This document shows positions 1-7,512 of a stretch of DNA of 64,000 bases, in pieces; the stretch's first letter is position 1; each line of letters starts with the position of its first letter. The translations under genes and the position numbers were made by a program. The stretch is from Streptomyces sp. SLBN-118. Lineage in GTDB: Bacteria; Actinomycetota; Actinomycetes; Streptomycetales; Streptomycetaceae. Under the pieces are notes generated by a model. That model was given only the letters and a program-made list of their open reading frames with translations, was not told where the DNA came from and did not search any database. The stretch is from NCBI RefSeq assembly GCF_006715635.1, contig NZ_VFNP01000001.1, positions 1,426,001 through 1,490,000 on the forward strand, written 5' to 3'.

Positions 1-267
1 CCTTGGTTCGTGCTTTTCGACGGCGACGCCGGTACGTACACGGGCGGGACCGTCGACACCTCGTGGTACGACCGGAACCACTACCTCGTCGTCATGACGG
101 ACGCACACAACGTGGCGCCGGCGATCGACGACACCAACCCGACCGAGACGCAGGCGCGGGACCGCGTCAATCTGCTGGCGGGCCGTTACGCGAGCGTCGC
201 CTCGGCCGACTGGTACCCCCTGCCGTCGGTGCTCGCGACGGTGGTACCGAGGGGCAGCGGTCAGTGA
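1..267 (+). CDS. C-terminal end of a probable secreted enzyme (PI-PLC-like, tentative), partial at 5' side
   Basis: The reading frame is open from the first base and stops at 267, so only the last 88 residues of a longer protein are visible. The fragment is rich in Trp, Tyr and Asp, contains TSWYDRNHYLVVMTDAHN, and has no membrane segment. From memory this resembles the C-terminal part of streptomycete phosphatidylinositol-specific phospholipase C-like secreted proteins, but no catalytic motif lies in the visible part. The gene converges on the sigma factor gene, with a strong hairpin between them. The family call is weak. That this is a coding end is well supported by codon bias. Confidence 0.55.
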   Translation, partial: PWFVLFDGDAGTYTGGTVDTSWYDRNHYLVVMTDAHNVAPAIDDTNPTETQARDRVNLLAGRYASVASADWYPLPSVLATVVPRGSGQ

Positions 268-325
268 CGGAACGTTACGCCCTTCTTAGGCCTAACCCGC
301 GGTAACAGGGAGCGGCCGGGATGGT

Positions 326-1063
326 TTATCGTTCACGCATGCGGGGAGACGAGAGTCGTCCCCACCCTGTGCCGCCCCGGCCGGAAACCCCCGTTCCGGC
401 CGGGGCTTCCTTCTCGAGCACCAGCAACGCAGGTCCGACCAGCGCGGACAGACGGTCGTTCGCGCAGGTCAGCAGGTCCAGCCGGGCGCGACAATCCTCG
501 CAGTCCTCCATGTGGAGGCACATCTCCCCGGCCTGCCTCGGCGACTCGGCCGCCTCCCCCACATGCGCGGGTATCCGCTTCCAGTGCCTCCCGCACCCGG
601 GGTCGTCGGGTACCCCGGGGTGCGCGCGAAGAAATGCCTGCCGCATGCCCTCCTGCGCCCGGTGCAGCAGCACCGCCGTCGCTCCGTGTCCGGCGCCCAC
701 ACGGTGTCCCACCACGTCAAGGGGGTGATCCTCGGCCTCGGCCAGCCAGAGCGCCTTGACCCAGCGCTCCGGCAGCTGTCGCAGGACGCGCGCGAGGAGC
801 TCGACGTACGCGATCCGACGGTCCGGATCCCCGTCCGCGTCAGAAAGGTTACGCACAGTGGTCGCCAGATATGCGGGCACGTCGTCGACCGAGTACCCCG
901 AGGACAGCTGCCGCCAGACCCGGAAGTGCGCCTCGGCGACGAGATCGTCGGCCACCCAGGGATTGCCGGTGAGGGAGCGTGCGTACGCGACGAGCTGTGG
1001 CTGCCGCCCTGAATACAGCCGCGCGTACTCGTCCGAGTCCAATGTCGCGGGACTCTCGGACAT
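326..1063 (-). CDS. ECF-type RNA polymerase sigma factor with C-terminal zinc-finger-like tail
   Basis: The protein has 245 residues. Residues 15-75 look like sigma region 2 (LVAYARSLTGNPWVADDLVAEAHFRVW is the core, 25-50). Residues 85-145 look like region 4, with LPERWVKALWLAEAE, though its usual helix-turn-helix signature is degenerate. Residues 157-191 hold C157, H184, C188 and C191 in an HxxxCxxC pattern typical of zf-HC2 anti-sigma domains, so regulator and regulated domain may be fused. The ATG start has AGGAG 7 nt upstream. The last 25 or so codons run through a perfect 13-bp hairpin (374-406), so the true C-terminus may be disturbed. It is divergent from the XRE regulator gene, with a Crp-like palindrome between them. 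Which promoters it reads is unknown. Confidence 0.75.
   Translation of the reverse strand: MSESPATLDSDEYARLYSGRQPQLVAYARSLTGNPWVADDLVAEAHFRVWRQLSSGYSVDDVPAYLATTVRNLSDADGDPDRRIAYVELLARVLRQLPERWVKALWLAEAEDHPLDVVGHRVGAGHGATAVLLHRAQEGMRQAFLRAHPGVPDDPGCGRHWKRIPAHVGEAAESPRQAGEMCLHMEDCEDCRARLDLLTCANDRLSALVGPALLVLEKEAPAGTGVSGRGGTGWGRLSSPRMRER
374..406. terminator. Bidirectional hairpin terminator
   Basis: A perfect 13-bp stem (374-386 paired with 394-406) with a 7-nt loop lies between two convergent genes and is followed on the plus strand by TTCCTTCT. A second, imperfect hairpin lies at 343-363. It is inside the 3' coding part of the sigma factor gene, which is unusual. Confidence 0.7.
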
Positions 1064-1138
1064 AAGGAGACTCCTGTCCCATTTGCTATGAATCCGAAGC
1101 TCCCGAGCGTAACCAGCGAGCCTCCGGCTTCATAATTT

Positions 1139-1154
1139 TGTGACGCAGGTCACA
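1139..1154. promoter_or_regulatory. Crp-like palindrome TGTGAC-N4-GTCACA
   Basis: This is a perfect 16-bp inverted repeat. It matches the actinobacterial Crp pattern GTG-N6-GNCAC and the general TGTGA-N6-TCACA consensus. It lies in the 155-bp divergent region between the sigma factor gene and the XRE regulator, directly before a TTGACC hexamer (1155-1160). It could control either gene. Confidence 0.6.
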
Positions 1155-1218
1155 TTGACCTAGATCGCCTCCGTATGGCCTTCGCGCGCCGCAGACGGGC
1201 CGTACTACGGTTTCGGGT

Positions 1219-2028
1219 ATGACAACTGTCGCGTCCGGCACCGGAGTGGGCCCGCTGCTGCGTGGCTGGCGCGACCGGCGCCGGATCAGCCAGCTGGAAC
1301 TGGCCCTGCGGGCCGACTCCTCCGCGCGGCACATCAGCTTCATCGAGACGGGACGCTCCCGCCCGAGCGAGGAGATGATCCTGCGCCTCGCGGAGCACCT
1401 CGACGTTCCCGTACGGGAGCGCAACGCCCTGCTCCTGGCGGCCGGTTACGCGCCCCGATTCACCGAGACGCCTCTCGACGATCCGTCGATGGGCGCACTG
1501 CGCGAGGGGATGGAGCGGCTGCTGACGGGCTACGAACCGTATCCGGCGATCGTCGTCGACGGCTCGTACACCGTCGTCGCCGCGAACCGGGGCATCGCGA
1601 TGCTGCTGGAGGGGCTGCCGGAGCACCTGCTCACGCCGCCCCTCAACGCCATGCGGATCACGCTCCACCCCGAGGGCCTCGCCCCGCGGATCCGCAATCT
1701 CCGGGAGTGGCGCGCTCACCTGCTGGCCCAGATGGAACGGCAGATCGCACTGGTCCGCTCCGGGCCGCTGCGCGCGCTGTACGACGAGGTCGCCGCCTAT
1801 CCCCTTCCGGGGACCGGCGCCGACCCCGAGGACGGTGAGGACCCGGTGCCCCATCCGTATTTCGCGCTTCCGCTGCAGATCGAGCACGAGGGGCGGGTGC
1901 TGTCCTTCGTCTCGTCCATCTCCACCTTCAACACTCCGATGGATGTGACCGTCGCCGAGCTGGCCATCGAGACCCTTCTCCCCGCGGATCCGGCGACGGC
2001 CAAGTATCTGCAGTCGCTCATGGAGTAG
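1219..2028 (+). CDS. XRE-family regulator with MmyB-like ligand-binding domain
   Basis: The protein has 269 residues. Residues 8-70 form a helix-turn-helix of the XRE type (RRISQLELALRADSSARHIS, then a SRPSEEMILRLAEHLDVP helix). Residues 100-265 match the MmyB-type PAS-like domain, including YPAIVVDGSYTVVAANRG. Such proteins are usually repressors that sense a small or fatty ligand and often control a neighbouring oxidoreductase. None is adjacent here. There is no Shine-Dalgarno sequence. TACGGT at 1206-1211 lies 7 nt before the ATG, which suggests a leaderless mRNA. Its 3' end overlaps the convergent membrane-protein gene by 11 nt. Confidence 0.88.
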   Translation: MTTVASGTGVGPLLRGWRDRRRISQLELALRADSSARHISFIETGRSRPSEEMILRLAEHLDVPVRERNALLLAAGYAPRFTETPLDDPSMGALREGMERLLTGYEPYPAIVVDGSYTVVAANRGIAMLLEGLPEHLLTPPLNAMRITLHPEGLAPRIRNLREWRAHLLAQMERQIALVRSGPLRALYDEVAAYPLPGTGADPEDGEDPVPHPYFALPLQIEHEGRVLSFVSSISTFNTPMDVTVAELAIETLLPADPATAKYLQSLME

Positions 2029-2437
2029 TGGCCGCGCGCAGCGCCGACCACTGCAGAGCGGCGAACCCGGCGACGGTCATGGCCTGCAAGGGGATCCAGA
2101 CGACCCCTGCGGTCGTCGGGTCGAACCAGAGCGCGAGCGCGACGACGCTGACGACGGCCCACAGCAGATTGGCGTCGATGACGAGCTTCACGGGCAGCTG
2201 CGGGGGCCGGCTGCGCGCGGCCAGGTAGCCGACTCCGACCCCGAACAGGGCGAGGAAGACGCCCACTTCGAGGAGGAGGGCCGCGTCGACTCCGAGCAGC
2301 CGCCCGAGGGGGCCGGATGCCGCGGCGTATGCCAGCCCGTTCAGTCCGGTGACAACGGCGTCGAGAGTGAGGAACCGGCGCAGCATCGTCTGCGGCTCGG
2401 TGGTGCGGGAGATGCCGGCGAGCAGGGTGGCGGACAT
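2018..2437 (-). CDS. Small integral membrane protein, four predicted helices
   Basis: The protein has 139 residues with about four hydrophobic segments (roughly 20-45, 52-75, 82-105 and 112-135) and short polar loops. It resembles streptomycete conserved membrane proteins annotated only as SPW-like or hypothetical. I do not recognise a function. It converges on and overlaps the XRE regulator gene by 11 nt, which could allow antisense interference. The ATG sits just after a GATCAGCCTCC-containing stretch on the opposite strand (GGAGG on the coding strand about 8 nt upstream). Confidence 0.75.
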   Translation of the reverse strand: MSATLLAGISRTTEPQTMLRRFLTLDAVVTGLNGLAYAAASGPLGRLLGVDAALLLEVGVFLALFGVGVGYLAARSRPPQLPVKLVIDANLLWAVVSVVALALWFDPTTAGVVWIPLQAMTVAGFAALQWSALRAATTP

Positions 2438-2746
2438 GGCGGATCAGCCTCCATCGAGGTCGTGGTTCGGGCTGGTCGGACCCGGAGCTCGCACGGAGCG
2501 CGCCGCGCGAGTTCCAGTGAGCCAAGGGTGGCGGGGTGGAGTGGGGGCCGTCGATTACACCGGAGGTAATGGGCCCCGCGCAGCGGCACCTACACGTGCA
2601 CCGCACCCGCGTAGCACCCCACCCCCACCCCCGCAACAGTCCCCGCACCGCCGTCCCCGCATCGCCCTATGGGTCCCGTCACCATTCCTCCCCCACCGCC
2701 GCGTTCCTACTGTGGCCGCACCTCGGTACGCCTGCGGGAGGCCCTG
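2438..2746. other. Intergenic region between divergent membrane-protein and esterase genes
   Basis: This stretch of 309 bp has no convincing gene. It holds an ATTAC-N7-GTAAT inverted repeat at 2554-2570 and C-rich tracts. It must contain the promoters of both flanking genes, but I cannot place clear -35/-10 pairs. Confidence 0.5.
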
Positions 2747-4213
2747 ATGCCGTTGCGTGAACGTCTGTCCAAGCCGGTCGGCCGTCTGGCCGCCGTCCTC
2801 GTGCTGCTCGTGGCCGCCCTGTGGCTCGCGCCGGCGCCCGATGCCCAGGCGGCCGTGCCTCTGGAGCGGGTGAGCAGCTTCGGCGACAATCCAGGCGCTC
2901 TGAACATGTACGTGTACCGGCCCGCGGGCCTGCCCGCGCACCCGGCGGTCGTGGTCGCGCTGCACGGCTGCACGCAGAGCGCCCAGGTCTACGCCGACAA
3001 CTCCGGTCTCACGACCTTCGCCGACCGGCACGGCTTCCTGCTGGTCTTCGCCGAGACGACCTCCGCCAACAATGTGAGCAGCTGCTTCAACTGGTTCCAG
3101 ACGGCCGACAACCGGCGCGGACAGGGCGAGGCCGCGTCCGTCCGCCAGATGGTCGCGTATGCGGAGAGTGCCTACGGCGGCGATGCGGCGCGTACGTATG
3201 TCACCGGCCTGTCGGCCGGTGGCGGCATGACCGCGGTGATGCTCGCCGCCTATCCGGACGTTTTCGAGGCGGGCGCGGTGGTCGCGGGGCTGCCGTACGA
3301 CTGCACCAGGGACATGGGTGCCCTCACCTGTATGGACCCGGGTGCGGACCGTACGCCTGAGGTGTGGGCACAGCGGGTGCGGGACGCCTATCCCTCGTAC
3401 TCCGGGCCCCGGCCGCGGGTGGCGATCTGGCACGGCGACAACGACCCGAAGGTAGTGCCGAGGAACGCCGATGAGCTGAGGGACCAGTGGACCGCGGTGC
3501 ACGGTGTGGACCAGAGCCCGGACCGTACGTCCACGATCGGGCCGAATCAGACGCGCCGGGAGCAGTATCTTGCGGCGGACGGCAGCGGCACGGTCGTCGT
3601 CGAGGTCGACCGGGTGCCCGCGATCGGTCACGGGACACCCGTGGATCCGGGCAGCGGGCCTCAGCAGTGCGGGCAGACCGGTACCGCGAACTTCATCGAC
3701 TCGATCTGCTCCGGCTACTGGATCACCGAGTTCTTCGGCCTCTCCACGACGAGTCCGGGCCCCGGCAGTCTCCCGGCTCCGTCCGGGCTCGCGGCGACAG
3801 GTGTCACGGACACGTCGATCTCCTTGACATGGACGGCAGTTGAAGGAGCCGCGGGTTACGCGGTGTACCGGGACGGGACGCGTGTCGCCACCCCGCCGGC
3901 CGCGGCTCTCACCGACACGGGTCTGGCCCCGGGCACTGCCCACGGCTACAGCGTGGCCGCCCGCGACGCCGCGGGAATTGAGGGCGCCCGCTCCGGCACG
4001 GTCACAGCCACCACCGCCGGAGGGGCGAAGGCGACCTGCTGGACCACCGACAACTACCGCCAGGTGCAGGCGGGGCGGGCCACCACCGACGGCAGCCAGG
4101 CGTACGCCAAGGGCTCCCAACAGAACATGGGCCTCTACAACACCTTCGTCACACACACGCTCAAGGAATCCCCCGTCGGCCACTACGTCGTCGCCGACGG
4201 CAACTGCCCCTGA
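2747..4213 (+). CDS. Secreted PHB-depolymerase/feruloyl-esterase family hydrolase with fibronectin III domain
   Basis: The ATG at 2747 is chosen because GGGAG lies 6 nt upstream and a signal peptide (charged start, hydrophobic 13-30, AQA cleavage near 36) follows. The 488-residue product has an alpha/beta-hydrolase domain: LHGCTQSA oxyanion loop, nucleophile Ser156 in GLSAGGG, Asp231 or 233 in WHGDNDP, His295 in GHGTP. Residues 345-430 form a fibronectin type III domain. The last 55 residues (two Cys, TTDNYRQVQAGRA) form a small C-terminal module common in actinobacterial extracellular esterases. It probably cuts short-chain polyhydroxyalkanoate or feruloyl esters outside the cell. The next gene starts 33 nt later, pointing to an operon. 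The substrate cannot be fixed from sequence. Confidence 0.85.
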   Translation: MPLRERLSKPVGRLAAVLVLLVAALWLAPAPDAQAAVPLERVSSFGDNPGALNMYVYRPAGLPAHPAVVVALHGCTQSAQVYADNSGLTTFADRHGFLLVFAETTSANNVSSCFNWFQTADNRRGQGEAASVRQMVAYAESAYGGDAARTYVTGLSAGGGMTAVMLAAYPDVFEAGAVVAGLPYDCTRDMGALTCMDPGADRTPEVWAQRVRDAYPSYSGPRPRVAIWHGDNDPKVVPRNADELRDQWTAVHGVDQSPDRTSTIGPNQTRREQYLAADGSGTVVVEVDRVPAIGHGTPVDPGSGPQQCGQTGTANFIDSICSGYWITEFFGLSTTSPGPGSLPAPSGLAATGVTDTSISLTWTAVEGAAGYAVYRDGTRVATPPAAALTDTGLAPGTAHGYSVAARDAAGIEGARSGTVTATTAGGAKATCWTTDNYRQVQAGRATTDGSQAYAKGSQQNMGLYNTFVTHTLKESPVGHYVVADGNCP

Positions 4214-4246
4214 CGCCACAGTCCGTACGCCACAGGAGGTCTCTCC

Positions 4247-5656
4247 GTGCCCCTGCCCCTCGCCGTTCCCTACGCGGCGGCGCTCATGCTCTCGGTCGCC
4301 GCGCTCCCGGCCGTCGCCCAGCAGCCGGACACATCGCCGTCCGGCCACTGCACCCGGATCGCCCGCCTGCATGTGCCGGGCGCCGAGCACCAAGCGGTCT
4401 CCTGTCTCGACGAGTTGACGACCGCAGGGACGGTCGTGTCCGGTCACACGGACAGGGCCGACTGGGCCGGGCTGACCCCGGCGGGCCTTGCCACGCCCAC
4501 CGGTGTGCCGGGCATCCAGATCGACGGCTACTTCTCCGACACGTCCGCCGGCAATACCAACCACGGCTGGCAGCACGACGCGCAGTTCGTCGTCCGGCTG
4601 CCCGACCGCTGGAACGGCGGACTGGTCGTCGCGGGCTCTCCCGGCGTGCGCGAGCAGTACGCCAACGACCGTGCCATCGGCGACTGGGTCCTCGCCCGCG
4701 GCTATGCGTTCGCCGCGACCGACAAGGGCAACACCGGGGCCGCCTTCTACCGCGACGGCGAGGCGCCCGGCGAGGCGATCGCCGAATGGAACGACCGGGT
4801 CACCGAGTTGACCAGGGCCGCACGCGCCGTCGTCGCCCAGCGCTACCACCGCCCGCCGTCCCGCACCCTCGCCACAGGCATGTCCAACGGCGGCTATCTG
4901 GTGCGCTGGCAGCTGGAGAACCATCCGGAGCTGTACGACGGCGGTGTCGACTGGGAGGGGACGCTCTGGCGGGCGAGCGGACCCAATCTGCTGACCTTTC
5001 TGCCGCCCGCGCTGCGCCATTATCCGGTGTATGCCGCGGGCGGACCAGGCGCGGACGAGGCGCACCGTGCCATGATTGCCGCCGGGTATCCGGTGGGGTC
5101 GGAGGTCTTGTGGCCGTTCCACCATCAGTACTACTGGGATCTGACCCAGCGGATCTACCGCGAGGAGCTGGACCCGGGCTACGACGGGTCAACCGAGGCG
5201 GGCACCCCGTACTGTGCGCCCGGCACGCCCGCGTGCGACGCGGACTATGTGTACGCCGCCCGGCCCCCGGAGGTCCGCCGTGCCGTCAACGCGATCGGAC
5301 TGACAGGCCGGATCGGAAAGCCGCTGATCACCCTGCACGGCACTCTCGATGTCCTGCTTCCCATCGGCCGGGACTCCGATGTGTACGCCCGGATGGTGCG
5401 CAACGCCGGCCGCGGCGGGCTGCTGCGCTACTACCGGATCGAGGGCGGCACGCATGTCGACTCGCTGTACGACGTGTTTCCGGGCAGACTCCGGCCGTTG
5501 ACGCCCTGCCACCGCTCGGCATTCACGGCGCTGGAGGCGTGGATCGGACACGGCAGGGCGCCCGCGCCGAGCCGGACCGTGCCTCGCCCAGAAGGTGCCG
5601 GTCCGGGCCTGCTGCTCGAAGAGTGTTCCCTCACGGGTAAAGACACCGGACTCTGA
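4247..5656 (+). CDS. Secreted alpha/beta hydrolase, probable 3-hydroxybutyrate-oligomer hydrolase or tannase-like
   Basis: The GTG start has a perfect AGGAGG (4234-4239) 7 nt upstream. The 469-residue product begins with a signal peptide (cleavage after AVAQ, near residue 25). Its catalytic residues appear to be Ser213 in GMSNGG, Asp368 in HGTLDVLLP and His403 in GGTHVD. The broad layout, with NTNHGWQHDAQFVVRLP and a long lid, fits the 3-hydroxybutyrate-oligomer hydrolase / tannase-feruloyl esterase group. Placed 33 nt after a PHB-depolymerase-family gene, it may process the soluble oligomers released by the first enzyme. The exact substrate is inferred. Confidence 0.75.
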   Translation: MPLPLAVPYAAALMLSVAALPAVAQQPDTSPSGHCTRIARLHVPGAEHQAVSCLDELTTAGTVVSGHTDRADWAGLTPAGLATPTGVPGIQIDGYFSDTSAGNTNHGWQHDAQFVVRLPDRWNGGLVVAGSPGVREQYANDRAIGDWVLARGYAFAATDKGNTGAAFYRDGEAPGEAIAEWNDRVTELTRAARAVVAQRYHRPPSRTLATGMSNGGYLVRWQLENHPELYDGGVDWEGTLWRASGPNLLTFLPPALRHYPVYAAGGPGADEAHRAMIAAGYPVGSEVLWPFHHQYYWDLTQRIYREELDPGYDGSTEAGTPYCAPGTPACDADYVYAARPPEVRRAVNAIGLTGRIGKPLITLHGTLDVLLPIGRDSDVYARMVRNAGRGGLLRYYRIEGGTHVDSLYDVFPGRLRPLTPCHRSAFTALEAWIGHGRAPAPSRTVPRPEGAGPGLLLEECSLTGKDTGL

Positions 5657-5743
5657 GCAATCCCGGGCCTGGCCGGCGCCGAATCACAGTCGCGTGGCGG
5701 GGCACCGGTCGGCGGTGCGCCGGACCGGGTTCTGGGGGCGCAG

Positions 5744-6256
5744 GTGCGAGCGACCGTACGGGTACGTGTATTGGCGGTGGACGGGCCGCAGGTATGGCTC
5801 GCCGTGAGCGGCCGGCTGGCCCGGTCCACCGCTCCGATGCTGGCTCAGGCGCTGCGCCTGCGGGAGGCCGAGGGCTTCACCGTTCTGTTCATGGATGTCG
5901 CAACGCTCGCCGACGACCGGGAGCTGACGCTCCAGGAGATCCGCGACGTGTTCCCCCGCGGCAGGCGGCTGACTCTCCACATCATCGGTTGTGCCGATGA
6001 CCTTGGATTGCAACCCGGCCACGATCGCCGGTTCGTCTTCCATCCGGGACCCGCTTCGGCGTGGACTGTGTGGGTACGCGGCCCTTCGACGACGCCATCG
6101 GCGAAGGGCCGGGCAGCACGCCCGTCCGTCCAGCCCCCTCAGCCGCAGGAGTTCCCTTGGCAGCATCACCTGAACACGGCCAGTCCGTCGCCGACTTCAC
6201 CCTCCCCGGCGGGATTCTGGTCGACGACGTCTTCGAGCGACGCGACTTCACGCTGA
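5744..6256 (+). CDS. STAS-like small protein (anti-sigma antagonist fold), 3' end uncertain
   Basis: The GTG start has GGGGGCG about 6 nt upstream. Residues 1-85 alternate hydrophobic strands and helices like a STAS domain (VWLAVSGRLARSTAPMLAQA, then FTVLFMDVATLAD), as in SpoIIAA-type anti-anti-sigma factors, but the phosphorylatable DSS motif is missing. After about residue 105 the sequence becomes Pro/Ser/Thr-rich and the frame runs 100 nt into the peroxiredoxin gene. This suggests the true stop was lost by a frameshift near 6050-6150, or that the tail is real but unusual. The function is uncertain. Confidence 0.45.
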   Translation: MRATVRVRVLAVDGPQVWLAVSGRLARSTAPMLAQALRLREAEGFTVLFMDVATLADDRELTLQEIRDVFPRGRRLTLHIIGCADDLGLQPGHDRRFVFHPGPASAWTVWVRGPSTTPSAKGRAARPSVQPPQPQEFPWQHHLNTASPSPTSPSPAGFWSTTSSSDATSR

Positions 6257-6642
6257 GCGAGCAGCGGGGCCGTCCGCTGGTCATCGCGTTCTATCCCGGC
6301 GACGACACCACCGTCTGCACCAAGCAGCTGTGCTCGTACTCCAGTGGTCTGGAGACGTTCACGGACTGCGGGGCCGAGGTCTGGGCGGTCAGCCCGCAAA
6401 GTGTCGACAGCCATGAGGCGTTCGCCCGCAAGTACGGGCTGCGGATGCCGTTGCTCGCCGACACCGACAGGGCCGTCTCGCGGGCCTTCGGTATCGCGGC
6501 GCCGGGCATCGGTCTGCGGCGTGCCGTCTTCGTCATAGCGGCCGACGGGACGCTGCACTGGAAGCATGTGGCTCTGTTCGGGGCGACGTTCCAGTCGAAG
6601 GAGACGCTGGCCCGACAGCTCGCGGCGCTCCAGGACGCGTGA
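6157..6642 (+). CDS. Peroxiredoxin of the PrxQ/BCP type
   Basis: The TTG start at 6157 is preferred because GCAGGAG ends 5 nt upstream. Starting at 6061 would add an unconserved Pro/Gly-rich tail. The 161-residue product has the thioredoxin fold with FYPGDDTTVCTKQLC: peroxidatic Cys54 and resolving Cys59 are five apart, as in atypical 2-Cys PrxQ. It should reduce peroxides in the cytoplasm using thioredoxin. The last region (FGATFQSKETLARQL) is typical of the group. A strong hairpin terminator follows 10 nt after the stop. Confidence 0.88.
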   Translation: MAASPEHGQSVADFTLPGGILVDDVFERRDFTLSEQRGRPLVIAFYPGDDTTVCTKQLCSYSSGLETFTDCGAEVWAVSPQSVDSHEAFARKYGLRMPLLADTDRAVSRAFGIAAPGIGLRRAVFVIAADGTLHWKHVALFGATFQSKETLARQLAALQDA

Positions 6643-6652
6643 TGTGCACGGC

Positions 6653-6685
6653 GCGGTGGCCACGGGATCGCGCCGTGGCCACCGC
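6653..6685. terminator. Bidirectional hairpin terminator
   Basis: A perfect 13-bp stem (6653-6665 with 6673-6685) and a 7-nt loop separate the convergent peroxiredoxin gene and the envelope-protein operon. There is no T-run, as is common for streptomycete terminators. Confidence 0.8.
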
Positions 6686-6690
6686 CCTGT

Positions 6691-7512
6691 TCAGCCCGCC
6701 GGTGGTACGCGCGAGGGGCGTCCGGATCCCCGGGTGAGGGAGTAGCCGCCGATGGCCGCCAGCGCGCCGAGCAGGCCCCCTGCCGCGGTCCAGAGCCAGC
6801 GGTCCGACCACCATCCCGCCGTCCAGCCGCCGTCCGGCTCGCCGAGTGTGGCCGCCGCCGGCTTCGGCGCGCTCCCTGCGTCCCGCACACGGGTGGCCGT
6901 GCCGGGGACCAGCGGGGCGGAGAGCGAACCGTCGCCCGCGTACGCGCCGCCCGCGTCGACCGATGTGGCCTCGACCTCTGCCTTCACCGGCAGGCCGAGG
7001 TCCTCCTCGGGCAGATCGGTGACCGTCAGCCGGATGTAATAGCTGCCCGGCAACGGGTCGTTGTCCCACGGCTCGGCCCAGGAGCGGACCGTACGCAGGG
7101 TGCAGGACAGTTCGACCGACGCCGCCTCCTTGGCCGCGCCCCTGCTCTGCATGCCGTACATGCAGGACTGGCGCCTGCGCAGTCCGTCGTACACATCGAG
7201 CCGCCACGTCGAGGCGCCGTGCCGGGCCGCCGGCTCGGGCAGCGTGATCGTGGCCCTCACCGTGGTCCGGCTGCCCGCGTCGGCAGGGAACACCCAGTAC
7301 AGGTAGTCTCCCTCGGACGCCTCGGCGGTGGCTTTCTGCCCCTGCTCGACGGCGGTCGCGTCACGGAAGCCGGTGCCGGCCTCGGTCGGTCCGGCCTTGT
7401 CCCCGCTCGTGCCGGGGCTGGGCTTCGGATCGTCCGCCACGGCTGAGCCGGCGGTGCCGGTCAGCGCGGCGGCAGCCAGCAGCGCGGTCGTCAACACATG
7501 TGCGATACGCAT
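6691..7512 (-). CDS. Secreted, C-terminally anchored protein, partner of VWA protein
   Basis: The protein has 273 residues. A signal peptide (1-26, ending AVADD) is followed by an Asp/Glu/Lys-rich stretch, a beta-rich domain (70-200) with two Cys residues, and one C-terminal membrane helix (GGLLGALAAIGGYSL), so the body lies outside the membrane. The ATG overlaps the stop of the upstream VWA gene by one base (TGATG), which means the two are translationally coupled. I do not recognise a family. The beta domain with GDYLYWVFPADAG resembles bacterial pre-peptidase-like folds. A role together with the VWA protein at the cell surface is inferred from coupling only. Confidence 0.75.
   Translation of the reverse strand: MRIAHVLTTALLAAAALTGTAGSAVADDPKPSPGTSGDKAGPTEAGTGFRDATAVEQGQKATAEASEGDYLYWVFPADAGSRTTVRATITLPEPAARHGASTWRLDVYDGLRRRQSCMYGMQSRGAAKEAASVELSCTLRTVRSWAEPWDNDPLPGSYYIRLTVTDLPEEDLGLPVKAEVEATSVDAGGAYAGDGSLSAPLVPGTATRVRDAGSAPKPAAATLGEPDGGWTAGWWSDRWLWTAAGGLLGALAAIGGYSLTRGSGRPSRVPPAG

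Noticed and set aside
2554..2570. ATTAC-N7-GTAAT repeat as MerR-type operator
   Set aside because: Only the outer five bases pair, the centre does not, and no MerR gene is nearby.
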